A stretch of DNA of 64,000 bases from Cohnella hashimotonis (GTDB taxonomy: Bacteria; Bacillota; Bacilli; Paenibacillales; Paenibacillaceae): positions 5,642,001-5,706,000 of the forward strand of contig NZ_JAGRPV010000001.1 of assembly GCF_030014955.1 (NCBI RefSeq). Direction: 5' to 3'. The translations under genes were made by a program, and so were the position numbers. Shown here one piece after another: positions 43,710 through 52,396 of the stretch. The notes below the pieces were generated by a model. The model had not been told where the DNA came from, did not search any database, and saw only the letters and a program-made list of their open reading frames with translations. The stretch's first letter is position 1, and each line of letters opens with the position of its first letter.

Positions 43710-44567
43710 TCACGCTTCGTCCCACAGACGCCGCGCGTTCGCCAAGGCGATGCGCGTCCCGTCGCGGCAATCCTCCATGCCCTCGAACTCGATGGAGATA
43801 TAGCCGTCGTACCCCGAGCGCTTCAGGAGGGACACGATGCCCGGCAGGTCGAGATCGCCCTGACCGACGATCGCGCCTCGCAGGTATCTGCCCGCCGTGC
43901 TGCGGAACCAGCCTTCGCCCGGGTCGCGCCCGGGCGGCCGCACGTAGAAGTCCTTGAAATGCACCATGGACGCATAGGGTACGCTTGCGAGCACGGACGC
44001 CAGCGGATCGCCGTCCGCACAGACGAAGTTGCCCACGTCGAGCGTGGTACGGAAGTTTTCTCGTCCGACCGCGTGCACGAGACCGAGCACCCGATCGAAG
44101 GCTTGCAGCAAATAGCCGTGGTTCTCGACGCTCGTCACGATGCCGTAACGGGCGGCGTAGTCGGCAATTTCCGCGCAGCCCTCGGAAAGGCGCGGCAGCA
44201 GCCGCGCGTAATGCGCCGCCGACGTGTCCGGGTGCGTCGCGGCATCGTGCCGCATGCGCTTGACGCCGAGCCTCGCCGCCATGTCGACCTCGCCCTTGAG
44301 CCGCTCGAGCTCTGCGCGGAAGGCTTCCTCGCTCTCCGCGACGAGATTGCCGCGTACGGCATAATTGGACACCTCGATGCCGCATGCCGCCGCCCGCGCC
44401 GCGATTTTTTCCGCGAGCCCGTCTTCTTCATAAAGGCTGTAGCCGACGGGAACGATCTCGATATGTTCTCCGCCCTGGTCCGCCGTCCAATCGACGACGT
44501 CAAGGACGTTCATCTCTTTTCGCAAGACCGCTTGATACAGACTATACGTGCTGACGCCCAGCTTCAC
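43710..44567 (-). CDS. Sugar phosphate isomerase/epimerase (xylose-isomerase-like TIM barrel)
   Basis: 285 residues, full length. AP-endonuclease-2-type barrel with metal-ligand positions in TSVENHGYLLQ (Glu), TTLDVGNFV (Asp), MVHFKDFY (His) and ISIEFEGMED (Glu). The GTG start at 44567 has GAGGAG nine bases upstream. It lies 37 bp after the Gfo/Idh gene; such pairs convert oxidised inositol- or hexose-type sugars. A T8 run with a weak stem (43581-43610) lies downstream. The exact substrate is unknown. Confidence 0.85.
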   Translation of the reverse strand: MKLGVSTYSLYQAVLRKEMNVLDVVDWTADQGGEHIEIVPVGYSLYEEDGLAEKIAARAAACGIEVSNYAVRGNLVAESEEAFRAELERLKGEVDMAARLGVKRMRHDAATHPDTSAAHYARLLPRLSEGCAEIADYAARYGIVTSVENHGYLLQAFDRVLGLVHAVGRENFRTTLDVGNFVCADGDPLASVLASVPYASMVHFKDFYVRPPGRDPGEGWFRSTAGRYLRGAIVGQGDLDLPGIVSLLKRSGYDGYISIEFEGMEDCRDGTRIALANARRLWDEA

Positions 44568-44604
44568 GCGGGTTCGCTCCTCTCCTGTTCCGGGCCGCCC
44601 GCAA

Positions 44605-45675
44605 TTACGAGAGCCGGATCTCCTCGCCTTTTTCCGCCGACTCGTAAATGCCGCACAGCATCTTCATGACCGCGACGCCGTCGGACACCGGGCTGATCGG
44701 CTCGCTGCCGGTCCGGACACAGTCGACGAAGTGGTCGATCTCGTTTTGAAACGCGCTCTCCAGGTGGAAGCCCGGATGGTCGGTCTGCGGCGTCACGTTC
44801 AGGATCGTGTCGTGCTTCTCCGTCACGATGGCCAGCGCCGGATCGATCTCGACGCCGCCTTTGTCGCCGAACAGGGAGATCGTCGTCTTGTTCTCCTTGG
44901 CGTGGAGCGTGAAGCTCGCTTCCAATAGAAGGGATGCGCCGCCTTCGAAGCGGATGATCGCGTTCGCCATGTCCTCGACCGTGTTGCGCGAGGCGTCGTA
45001 ATCGGCCGCCCTGTAGGAGGTCATATGCTTGACGTTGGCGCGGTTGCCCAGCTTGCGGTACGTATTCGCGGAAACCGACACCGGCTTGGGACGGCCCATC
45101 AGGTACCAGCAGAGATCGACGACGTGCACGCCGATATCGATGACCGGACCGCCGCCGGAGCGCTCCTTGTCGGCGAACCAGCCGCCAGGGTTGCCCACCC
45201 GTCGGATGCTCGAAGCCTTCGCGTAATAAAACTCGCCGAATTCCCCCGCATCCGCGAACTGCTTCACGAGCTGCGCATTGTTGTCGTAGCGGCGGACGTA
45301 GCCGACCTGCAGCTTGCGGCCCGTCGAGCGGACGGCTTCCTCGATCCGCAGCGCCGCTTCGACCGTCGTGCTGAGCGGCTTCTCCAGCAAAACGTGAAGG
45401 CCCGCTTGAAGCGCCGCGATTGCGATCGGCTCATGGGTGTTGTTCCAGGTGCAGATGCTCACGCCGTCCAGCCCGGCCTCGGCGAACATGCGGTTATAAT
45501 CGGAATACGCCTGCGGCGCGCCGTACTTGACGGCAGTCGCCTTCGCCCGCTCCTCGTTCAGGTCGCAGATCGCCTCGATGCGGACGTTCGGATTGTTATT
45601 GTAGGCGTTCAGGTGCAGCTCCGAGATGGTCCCGACGCCGACGACGCCGATTTTCACGATGTCCGTGCTGCTCAT
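44605..45675 (-). CDS. Gfo/Idh/MocA-family oxidoreductase
   Basis: 356 residues; NAD(P)-dependent dehydrogenase of a sugar, inositol or sugar acid. Rossmann N-terminus KIGVVGVGTISELHLNAY, the catalytic Lys in LLEKPLST, and the substrate-side GGGPVIDIGVHVVDLCWYL, whose Asp and His are typical catalytic residues. The start ATG overlaps the stop of the M20 gene by four bases (ATGA); longer readings are rejected. Coupled with the isomerase that follows, suggesting oxidation and isomerisation of one released monosaccharide. Confidence 0.9.
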   Translation of the reverse strand: MSSTDIVKIGVVGVGTISELHLNAYNNNPNVRIEAICDLNEERAKATAVKYGAPQAYSDYNRMFAEAGLDGVSICTWNNTHEPIAIAALQAGLHVLLEKPLSTTVEAALRIEEAVRSTGRKLQVGYVRRYDNNAQLVKQFADAGEFGEFYYAKASSIRRVGNPGGWFADKERSGGGPVIDIGVHVVDLCWYLMGRPKPVSVSANTYRKLGNRANVKHMTSYRAADYDASRNTVEDMANAIIRFEGGASLLLEASFTLHAKENKTTISLFGDKGGVEIDPALAIVTEKHDTILNVTPQTDHPGFHLESAFQNEIDHFVDCVRTGSEPISPVSDGVAVMKMLCGIYESAEKGEEIRLS

Positions 45676-46874
45676 GCGGTTTCTTCCTCTCCCTCTTCGT
45701 TTCCGTAATTCGCGATCAGTGCCGCGAGCGCGTCCGCGGCCGCGCATACCTCGGCCAGCTCCACCCATTCGTCGTCCGTATGCGCCTGTCGGATGTCGCC
45801 AGGTCCGAAGACGATGGACGGGACGCCGACTCTGGCCAGCTTACTCGCATCCGTCCCATAGGCGGCGCCGTGTTCGGCGGTTCCGCGCTTCACCAGGTTC
45901 ACCGCTTGCGCAAGCCTGCCGACGACAGACTCGTCGGTACGGATCTCCATGGCATAATCGATGATAAAAGGCTCGTGAACGGCGAGCGCAAGGCCCGGCG
46001 TCTCCCGCGCGAACCGCTCAAGGTCCGTCTTCATCCGTTTCCAGACGCCGAGCGGCTCCTCCCCTGGCACGGTCCTGCGGTCGATCGTCAGCGTGCAGGC
46101 GCCGGGAATCGTGTTGGGTGCGTCTCCGCCCTCGATCTGCGCGATGCAATGCGTCGGCGGCCCGACGAGCGGATGCCGCAGCGCCTCGTAGCCAGGTTCG
46201 ATGACCTCGCGCAGATAGCGCACGATCTCCATCGCTTGCTCGATCGCGTTGACGCCCTTGCTCGGATCCGAGCTATGGCCGGCGACGCCGCGCGCCTCGA
46301 TGCGGAAGCGGACGCAGCCTTTGTGCGCCACGACCCGGCTGAGCCCCGTCGGCTCGCCGACGATCGCGGCCTCGTAGCGGAGCTCGCCCGCCTCGATCGC
46401 CTGGGCCAGCCTCGCAACGCCAGCATAGCGGTATTCCTCGTCGACGACGGCCGCGAGATGCACGCCGATCGTCGGCTTGCGTCCGCTGCGGGCGAACGTG
46501 CCGAGCACGACCAGCATCGCGGCCAGCGACGCTTTGGTATCGCAGGCGCCTCTTCCGTACAACCGACCCGACGCCGTCTTCGCGCCGAAGGGCTCGATCG
46601 TCATGCCGGTCGTCTGCACCGTGTCCATATGCGCTTCCAGCAGCAATGTTCTGCCGGCGCGAGTGCCGGGCAGCATGCCGATGACGTTGCTTCGGCCTTC
46701 CGAGACAGGCTGCTCGATGCATCTGATGCGGTTGCTCTCCAGGTAGTTTCGGACATATGCGGCGACTTCGGCCTCGCCCGTTCCGCCGGGGAAAGCCGGA
46801 TTCACGCTGGGGATCGCCACGAGGTCCCGAAGCACTCGCCAGATCTCTTCGCGATCAACGATCGGAACAACCAT
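45672..46874 (-). CDS. M20-family amidohydrolase (ArgE/DapE type)
   Basis: 400 residues; zinc-dependent deacylase or aminopeptidase. Metal ligands in LLEAHMDTVQ (His, Asp), GRGACDTKAS (Asp), the catalytic Glu in VVDEEYRYAG, and a C-terminal His in IRQAHTDDEW; the dimerisation lid has HSSDPSKGVNAI. The start ATG at 46874 has GAGGGGGAAG upstream; extension to 46970 overlaps the preceding gene. Between a D-amino-acid-type PLP enzyme and a sugar dehydrogenase, an N-acyl amino acid or N-acyl amino sugar substrate is plausible, but not shown. Confidence 0.88.
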   Translation of the reverse strand: MVVPIVDREEIWRVLRDLVAIPSVNPAFPGGTGEAEVAAYVRNYLESNRIRCIEQPVSEGRSNVIGMLPGTRAGRTLLLEAHMDTVQTTGMTIEPFGAKTASGRLYGRGACDTKASLAAMLVVLGTFARSGRKPTIGVHLAAVVDEEYRYAGVARLAQAIEAGELRYEAAIVGEPTGLSRVVAHKGCVRFRIEARGVAGHSSDPSKGVNAIEQAMEIVRYLREVIEPGYEALRHPLVGPPTHCIAQIEGGDAPNTIPGACTLTIDRRTVPGEEPLGVWKRMKTDLERFARETPGLALAVHEPFIIDYAMEIRTDESVVGRLAQAVNLVKRGTAEHGAAYGTDASKLARVGVPSIVFGPGDIRQAHTDDEWVELAEVCAAADALAALIANYGNEEGEEETA

Positions 46875-46891
46875 CTTCTTCCCCCTCTTCT

Positions 46892-47989
46892 TTAGTAGCA
46901 GCAGCCGCGGGCGTCGATCCGGAGCCATTGGTCCAGTTCCCCGCCGCGCACGCCGGCTACCCGGTCGCACAGGTTCGGGAGCACGCAGGAATGATTCGGG
47001 ATTAGCTCCAGCCGGTCGCCGACCTTAATCTGTTCCGATGCCGGATCGAACGCCAGGAAACCGTGCTCCTCGTTTAAGCCTTCTATCCGGATGCCTGGAC
47101 GGCCGACGACGATGCCGAAGCCTTCCCGGCCGTGCGCCCGGTCCCCGGTCAGCGTCTTCGTGCCGGCATCGATCGTCGCGCGGCCCGGCAGCGGCACGCT
47201 GACGACGGTCACGACGACGCGTAATGCGCAGTCCTCCTCGCGTGCAATGCCGAGACCGACGCCGGATGCGTCGAAGAACACATAGTTGCCGGCTCTCACT
47301 TCGGTGACCCCCTGGAGCTCATGGCTGTAAATCGCCGCAGGCGAGGAGCCGGTGCTGACGATGCCGACCGGGATGCCGGCGCCGCGCAGCAGCTCCGCCG
47401 TCTCGGCCATTTCGGCCGCCTCGGCACGGACCGCCGCCGTGAAGCCGGCTTTGTCCCGCTGCGCGTAGATTTTGCCGTAATAGCCCATGATGCCCGCGAT
47501 CTGGATGCCCGGCAGCTCGCGCAGATCCCGCGCGAATGCCAGCGTGTCCGCGCCAGGCTGGCGTCCGCCGCGATGGAGACCGCCGTCGATCTCGATCAGC
47601 ACCCGGACCGGTTTGCCAGTGCGGGTGCCGACGGCGGACAACCCCTTCGCGACCGGCATGCTGTCCGCCGTCACGATCAGGCTCGCGCGCCGATGCAGCG
47701 CTTCGAGCCGCCGCAGCTTGTCTTCGCCGACGATCGAATAGGCGATGAGAATGTCCTTGATGCCGGCGTCCGCGAACGCCTCCGCCTCCGACAGCTTGGC
47801 CACCGTGATGCCGACGGCCCCCGCCGCCAGCTGCCCGCGCGCGATGGCGGCCGACTTGTGCGATTTCATATGCGGCCGGTGGGCGATACCGCTTCGGCGC
47901 AGGCGTTCAGCCATCGCCGAGATGTTGCGTTCGGCGATGTCCAGATCGACGATGACGGCCGGCGTCGTCAAATCCGCATAGAGGCTCAC
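46892..47989 (-). CDS. PLP-dependent D-serine dehydratase / D-threonine aldolase-like enzyme
   Basis: 365 residues; fold-type III (alanine racemase-like) enzyme. PLP-Lys in HRPHMKSHK (Lys42), phosphate loop STGSSPAA, and the metal pair His/Cys in PNHSCVLPN, which binds Zn or Mn in D-serine dehydratases. Expected reaction: dehydration of D-serine or a 3-hydroxy-D-amino acid, or retro-aldol cleavage. The GTG start overlaps the RidA stop (GTGA). Dehydration yields an enamine/imine that the preceding RidA would hydrolyse, which ties the two together functionally. Confidence 0.87.
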   Translation of the reverse strand: MSLYADLTTPAVIVDLDIAERNISAMAERLRRSGIAHRPHMKSHKSAAIARGQLAAGAVGITVAKLSEAEAFADAGIKDILIAYSIVGEDKLRRLEALHRRASLIVTADSMPVAKGLSAVGTRTGKPVRVLIEIDGGLHRGGRQPGADTLAFARDLRELPGIQIAGIMGYYGKIYAQRDKAGFTAAVRAEAAEMAETAELLRGAGIPVGIVSTGSSPAAIYSHELQGVTEVRAGNYVFFDASGVGLGIAREEDCALRVVVTVVSVPLPGRATIDAGTKTLTGDRAHGREGFGIVVGRPGIRIEGLNEEHGFLAFDPASEQIKVGDRLELIPNHSCVLPNLCDRVAGVRGGELDQWLRIDARGCCY

Positions 47990-48453
47990 ACCTCCTCGAC
48001 CTCTACGATCAGCTCGATCTCGACCGGCGTATCGAACGGAAGCTCGTTGGCAGAGATGGCGGAGCGGGCGTGCCTACCCTTTTCGCCCAGCACCTCCACG
48101 AGCAGATCCGACGCGCCGTTAATGACAAACGGCTGGCGGGTGAACCCATCCGCCGAATTGACAAACGCAAGCATTTTGACAACCTGCTTGATCCGATCCA
48201 GCTCCCCCAGATGCGCCTTGAGCACGGCAAGCAGGTTGATCGCCACCTGACGGGCCGCCGCGTACCCTTCTTCCACCGTCAGATCCGATCCGACTTTGCC
48301 CGTCGCCATTAGCACGCCGTCAATGCGGCAATCGTTGCCCGACGTGTAGACGACATTGCCCACCTGCTTCGCCGGCACATAAGAAGCTACCGGAGGCGGC
48401 ACCTCGCCGAGCTTGATCCCGAGCCGCTCCAGCGCTTGTTCGGCTTGTCCCAT
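47986..48453 (-). CDS. RidA-family enamine/imine deaminase
   Basis: 155 residues; YjgF/YER057c/UK114 fold in the longer 'RidA-like group' size class. Seen: VVYTSGNDCRIDGV, GYAAARQVAINLLAVLK, VVKMLAFVNS and GRHARSAISANELPFDTPV with the conserved Arg. It hydrolyses reactive 2-aminoacrylate-like intermediates to keto acids. The RBS AGGAGG precedes the ATG. First gene after repeat array C and overlapping the D-serine-dehydratase-like gene, so it probably clears that enzyme's product. Confidence 0.88.
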   Translation of the reverse strand: MGQAEQALERLGIKLGEVPPPVASYVPAKQVGNVVYTSGNDCRIDGVLMATGKVGSDLTVEEGYAAARQVAINLLAVLKAHLGELDRIKQVVKMLAFVNSADGFTRQPFVINGASDLLVEVLGEKGRHARSAISANELPFDTPVEIELIVEVEEV

Positions 48454-48581
48454 CGCGAATTCCTCCTGTTTGGTTTTAAGTAACTAGATTTCTATTACGC
48501 CGCGGACCGACGATTCCGCCACGAACTGACGATTCCCGCTGGCATAGGACGCTCGCATATTGCTATCCCGCTTTGGCCCCG

Positions 48582-49165
48582 CCATAACGGCACAGCATGC
48601 CGCTAGTGCTGCAGCCACACACATTTGCACCGCCATAGCGGCATTGCATGCCGCTGTCGTCGCGGCCAGACACATTGGCCCTGCCATTGCGGCACAGCAT
48701 GCCGCTATCGCCGCAGCCACACACTTTCGCCTCGCCATAGCGGCACAGCATGCCGCTATCGCCGCAGACAGCTTCACCTCGCCATAACGGCACCACATGC
48801 CGCTATCGCCGCAGACAGACAGCTTCGCCTCGCCATAACGGCACCACATGCCGCTATCGCCGCAGACAGACAGCTTCGCCTCGCCATAGCGGCACAGCAT
48901 GCCGCTATCACCGCAGCCAGACAGCTTCGCACCCCCATAGCGGCACCACATGCCGCTATCGCCTCAGCCAGACACTTTCGCACCGCCATAGCGGCACTGC
49001 ATGCCGCTATCGCCGCAGCCACACACTTTCGCCTCGCCATAGCGGCACAGCATGCCGCTATCGCCGCAGCCAGACAGCTTCGCACCCCGATAGCGGCACC
49101 ACATGCCGCTATCGCCGCAGCCAGACACTTTCGCCTTGCCATAGCGGCACGGCATGCCGCTAGCC
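48582..49165. repeat. Tandem repeat array C (51-bp unit, twelve copies)
   Basis: Twelve copies of the hairpin core ATAGCGGCA-nnn-TGCCGCTAT start at about 48582, 48633, 48684, 48735, 48782, 48833, 48884, 48935, 48986, 49037, 49088 and 49139. The period is 51 bp, except for one 47-bp step. The core's middle triplet varies (CAG, CAC, CTG, TTG, CGG). The ~25-bp linkers (CCGCAGCCAGACAGCTTCGC type) are nearly the same in every unit. It fills the 741-bp gap between the fucosidase and ridA, all minus strand. Frames stay open because 51 is a multiple of three; no start or RBS supports a gene. Confidence 0.93.
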
Positions 49166-49194
49166 TCGGGCTCTTCTTTGGTTACTCCAACACC

Positions 49195-50574
49195 TTACCG
49201 CTCTTTCCCGTCCCGATAGACCGAGGTCCCGCGCTGCGTCCGCGCCCAATCCGCCACGCGATGGGGATCGCCTTCCCACAGGCGCTGCCTTCCCCAGGAG
49301 TTGGCTTCCGGCGGTCCTTCGCACTCGACGCGGATGACCGGGAACAGGCGGGACGGCGCCTCCCGCGGCAGTCCGTCGATGATCAGCTCGTCGCCTTGCT
49401 GGGTGAAGCCGAGCGTCTGGCCGGTCGTCAGCAGCGTGACTCCCTTGACGCGGGTCGCCAGGTCGGCGAGTCGAAGCGTCGGGCGCCCGTCCCAGAAGCG
49501 GATGATCAGGTACAGATTGTTGCCGCGCGTCGTCTGGCGTCCGCGCGTGATGAATTCCGTGATCGCGCCGCCGTCCGAGCCGTAGATCGCCTCGCCGTGA
49601 ACGTCGAGCCAGCGGCCGATCGCTTCGGCGCGCTCGAGGAACTCCGGCGGGAACTGTCCGTCGGCCGTCGGTCCCACGTTGAGGAGCAGGTTGCCCCCGT
49701 GGGCGCCTCCCTTCTCTGCGCATTCGACCAGCATGTCGAGCAGATAGTCGGCCGGGCGCCAGCGCTCGCCGAATACGTGGCTCCACAGTCGCCACGTCGT
49801 GACCTGGCACGACTCCCACAGCCGCTTGCGGTCGACGACGATCAGATGCTCCGGCGTGCCGAAATCGCCGAGCGTATCCGAATCCCCCGCCCCGATGCCG
49901 CCGTCGGCGCGATATCCGTCGTGCTGCTCGGAGTAGCCCAGCCGGTTGTTGATCAGGATGTTAGGCTGAAGCTTCCGCATTTCCTCGACGAGCTCCACGC
50001 TGCCGAGGTCGTCCGCGTTGCGCGGCCATACGCCGTCGAAGAAGAAGTGGTCGATCTGCCCGTAGTTGGTGAGCAGCTCCTTCACCTGGTTGTGCAAGTA
50101 TTCCTTCGTCTTGGCCCAGCCTTCGGGGTCCTTCTCCGGCCCGTCGAAGTAAGCCGGCAAGCGCCAGTCGATCCACGAATAGTACAGTCCGACACGAAGT
50201 CCCGCCTTGCGGAAAGCCTCGACGTACTCGCGGACGAAATCGCGCTTCGGCGCCTGCTTCGCGCTTGAGTAGTCGGTGTACGCGCTGTCCCACATGCAGT
50301 AGCCGTCGTGATGCCGGGTCGTGAAGCAGGCATATTTGAAGCCCGCCTTGCGCGCGGTGTCCGCCCACAGCTCCGGATCGAAGCGCTCCGGGTTCCAGGC
50401 GCTGGCCGCGTCCGCGTACTCTGCATGGTTCATATGCTCTCGGAACAGCACCTGCTCCCCTCTCCCGAATTGGGCGTAAGGTCCCCAGTGAATGAACAAG
50501 CCGTAACGGCTCTCGGTAAACCATTGCCACTTGTCGGGCACCGAAAAGGTTTGTGTCGGCGCTTGCGTCGTCAT
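49195..50574 (-). CDS. GH29 alpha-L-fucosidase
   Basis: 459 residues with no signal peptide; cytoplasmic exo-fucosidase acting on imported fucosylated oligosaccharides. GH29 features: YGLFIHWGPYA (His29, Trp30), TTRHHDGYCMWDS (His88-His89), nucleophile Asp180 in IDHFFFDGVW, and GGNLLLNVGPTADG near the barrel end. A C-terminal beta domain ends the protein. AAGGGAAG lies upstream of the ATG. It is separated from the binding-protein gene by a strong stem-loop and followed by array C. The substrate of the importer encoded upstream is inferred from this enzyme. Confidence 0.92.
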   Translation of the reverse strand: MTTQAPTQTFSVPDKWQWFTESRYGLFIHWGPYAQFGRGEQVLFREHMNHAEYADAASAWNPERFDPELWADTARKAGFKYACFTTRHHDGYCMWDSAYTDYSSAKQAPKRDFVREYVEAFRKAGLRVGLYYSWIDWRLPAYFDGPEKDPEGWAKTKEYLHNQVKELLTNYGQIDHFFFDGVWPRNADDLGSVELVEEMRKLQPNILINNRLGYSEQHDGYRADGGIGAGDSDTLGDFGTPEHLIVVDRKRLWESCQVTTWRLWSHVFGERWRPADYLLDMLVECAEKGGAHGGNLLLNVGPTADGQFPPEFLERAEAIGRWLDVHGEAIYGSDGGAITEFITRGRQTTRGNNLYLIIRFWDGRPTLRLADLATRVKGVTLLTTGQTLGFTQQGDELIIDGLPREAPSRLFPVIRVECEGPPEANSWGRQRLWEGDPHRVADWARTQRGTSVYRDGKER

Positions 50575-50610
50575 CGATTCCGCTTCCCTTCAGCGCGCGC
50601 GGAAGCAAGA

Positions 50611-50657
50611 CGCCGGCACGGCGGCCTGCGGCTCTGCCGTTTCCCGCCGTGCCGGCG
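50611..50657 (-). other. Stem-loop between the binding-protein and fucosidase genes
   Basis: A perfect 12-bp stem CGCCGGCACGGC/GCCGTGCCGGCG with a 23-base loop lies in the 119-bp gap. Only TCTTGCTTCC follows on the minus strand, so it is more likely an mRNA-stability or partial-termination element than a full terminator. It parallels the stem-loop after the binding-protein gene at 4344-4383. Confidence 0.6.
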
Positions 50658-50693
50658 CCTCCCTATCGCCGCTATTCCATTTTTTTTAAAACC

Positions 50694-52379
50694 TTACTGC
50701 GCAGCCGCAGCCTTACGCGCCTCATAAGCCGTTTGATAAATCTCGAGGTAACGCTTCAGGTTCATGCCATCCAACGTCTTCAAATACTTGTCCCACTCGG
50801 CGTCGACGTCGGCATCGCCGATAATGAAGCGCGCCATCATCTCGCTCGTGTAGTCGTAGATCGTCTTGGACAGATCCGCGATCTCCTGGGATTGATCCAC
50901 CGTCAGGTTCAGTGGAGGCAGCACCGACTTGACGTCGACGCGGTACGGCTCGTACTTGTCTTTCGTTTCTTTATAAAGGATCGACTCCAGCGGGTTGTCT
51001 TCGCTCGCGACCGCGCCGAGGCGAAGCGAGTTCGGACGGTAGGCGATGCCGCTCTGCGACCAGTGCTTGTTCTGCGTCACGCCAAAGGAGGACATATCCT
51101 TGTAGACGGCCGGTTGACCGTTCAGGCCGATCTCGCCATCCTTGGCCCAGCGCCAGTCGACTTCCGGCTCCCCGATCGTCGAGCGAAGCGTGATCTCGCG
51201 GTCGTACAGCGCGTCTGCGAAGCGGAACGCCGCTTCCGGATTTTTCGCTTCCTTGGTGATGACGAACTTGCCGGGAGCGACCTGGTACGGATCGTACTGG
51301 GTGAGCTGAACGCCGCCCGGTCCCTTCAGCGGAGGAACGGCGACATACTCCTTCCAGCGTCCGCTCGCGCCGTTCAGCTGTGTGATGACGCTCATATTCG
51401 GGCCGGAGGCGGCGCCGAGAATGACCGTGTTCGGATTTTCCCCGAGCTGAACGAGCTGCGCCGGGTCGCGCGTCAGCGCCTGCGGATCCATCAAGCCCTC
51501 CGCGTACAGCTTGTGCAGGTACTTCATGCCGTCCTTCCAGCCGTCCTTGGTGAACGGAACGTCGACCTTGTCCTGATCGTTTACGTAGAGGCGGGTGTAT
51601 GGCGCATAAGTAAAGGAATTCATCAGGAAATTCTCGACGCTCGTCGTGAGCGTAGCGCCCTGGGATTGGGCAGGCGCGCCGGAGAACGGAATTTCGTCAG
51701 CTTTGCCGTTGCCGTTCGGATCCTGCTCCTTGAACGCCTTGAGGACGTTATAGAACTCATCCGTCGTCGTCGGCATCTTCAGGCCGAGCTTGTCGAGCCA
51801 CGGTTGATAAATCCACATCTTCTGGCGCATCGAACAGTGATAGCATTCGTTAGGCGCAGGCAGCGCGTAGATGTTGCCGTCCGCGGACGTGATCGTCGGC
51901 TTGACGAGCGGGCTTTCCTCGAACATCTTCTTCGTGTTGACGCCGTATTTCTCGATGTAATCGTTCAGCGGAAGCAGCACGCCTTGCTGTCCGTACAGCG
52001 CTTGCTGCTCCGGCGTGACGTCCATCATCATGACGACGTCGGGCAGGTCGCCGCTGGCCAGGGCGAGGTTGAGCTTTTCAGCGACCATGCTGCTCGGCAC
52101 GATCTCCCATTCCACGTGGATGTTGGTGAGATCCTCGAAGTACTTCGTGAATTCGTTCGTGTTAAAATCCTCTACGGCAGGGTTGGCCCCCGTCATCACC
52201 TTCAAGGTGATCTTATCCTTCACGATCGGGAATTCCCCGGCCGGCGCGACCGCCGCTTCCGTACCCGTGGAGGCTCCGCCGGAGGCGTTCGTGTCGGCGT
52301 TGTTGCCGCTGCAGGCTGCCAGAATCGTGACCAACATTACAATCGCAAGCGTCATCGAGACCATCTGTTTGATTTTCAT
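50694..52379 (-). CDS. Extracellular solute-binding lipoprotein
   Basis: 561 residues. Lipoprotein signal with lipobox ILAAC (Cys23), Asn/Ala/Ser linker, then a type-1 oligosaccharide-binding fold of the LplA group (size over 500 and Trp-rich C-terminal half). AAGGGGAT lies before the ATG. Third gene of the locus, 17 bp after the second permease. The fucosidase downstream suggests a fucose-containing glycan fragment as substrate. Confidence 0.9.
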   Translation of the reverse strand: MKIKQMVSMTLAIVMLVTILAACSGNNADTNASGGASTGTEAAVAPAGEFPIVKDKITLKVMTGANPAVEDFNTNEFTKYFEDLTNIHVEWEIVPSSMVAEKLNLALASGDLPDVVMMMDVTPEQQALYGQQGVLLPLNDYIEKYGVNTKKMFEESPLVKPTITSADGNIYALPAPNECYHCSMRQKMWIYQPWLDKLGLKMPTTTDEFYNVLKAFKEQDPNGNGKADEIPFSGAPAQSQGATLTTSVENFLMNSFTYAPYTRLYVNDQDKVDVPFTKDGWKDGMKYLHKLYAEGLMDPQALTRDPAQLVQLGENPNTVILGAASGPNMSVITQLNGASGRWKEYVAVPPLKGPGGVQLTQYDPYQVAPGKFVITKEAKNPEAAFRFADALYDREITLRSTIGEPEVDWRWAKDGEIGLNGQPAVYKDMSSFGVTQNKHWSQSGIAYRPNSLRLGAVASEDNPLESILYKETKDKYEPYRVDVKSVLPPLNLTVDQSQEIADLSKTIYDYTSEMMARFIIGDADVDAEWDKYLKTLDGMNLKRYLEIYQTAYEARKAAAAQ

Positions 52380-52396
52380 CGTATCTATCCCCTTCT

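Noticed and set aside
48582..49165. CRISPR array
   Set aside because: The repeats are evenly spaced and palindromic, but the 'spacers' are nearly identical from unit to unit and no cas gene is present.
48625..50268. Long plus-strand open frame over array C and the fucosidase
   Set aside because: It is open only because the 51-bp repeats keep frame and the opposite strand codes for a clear GH29 enzyme; no RBS or family match.
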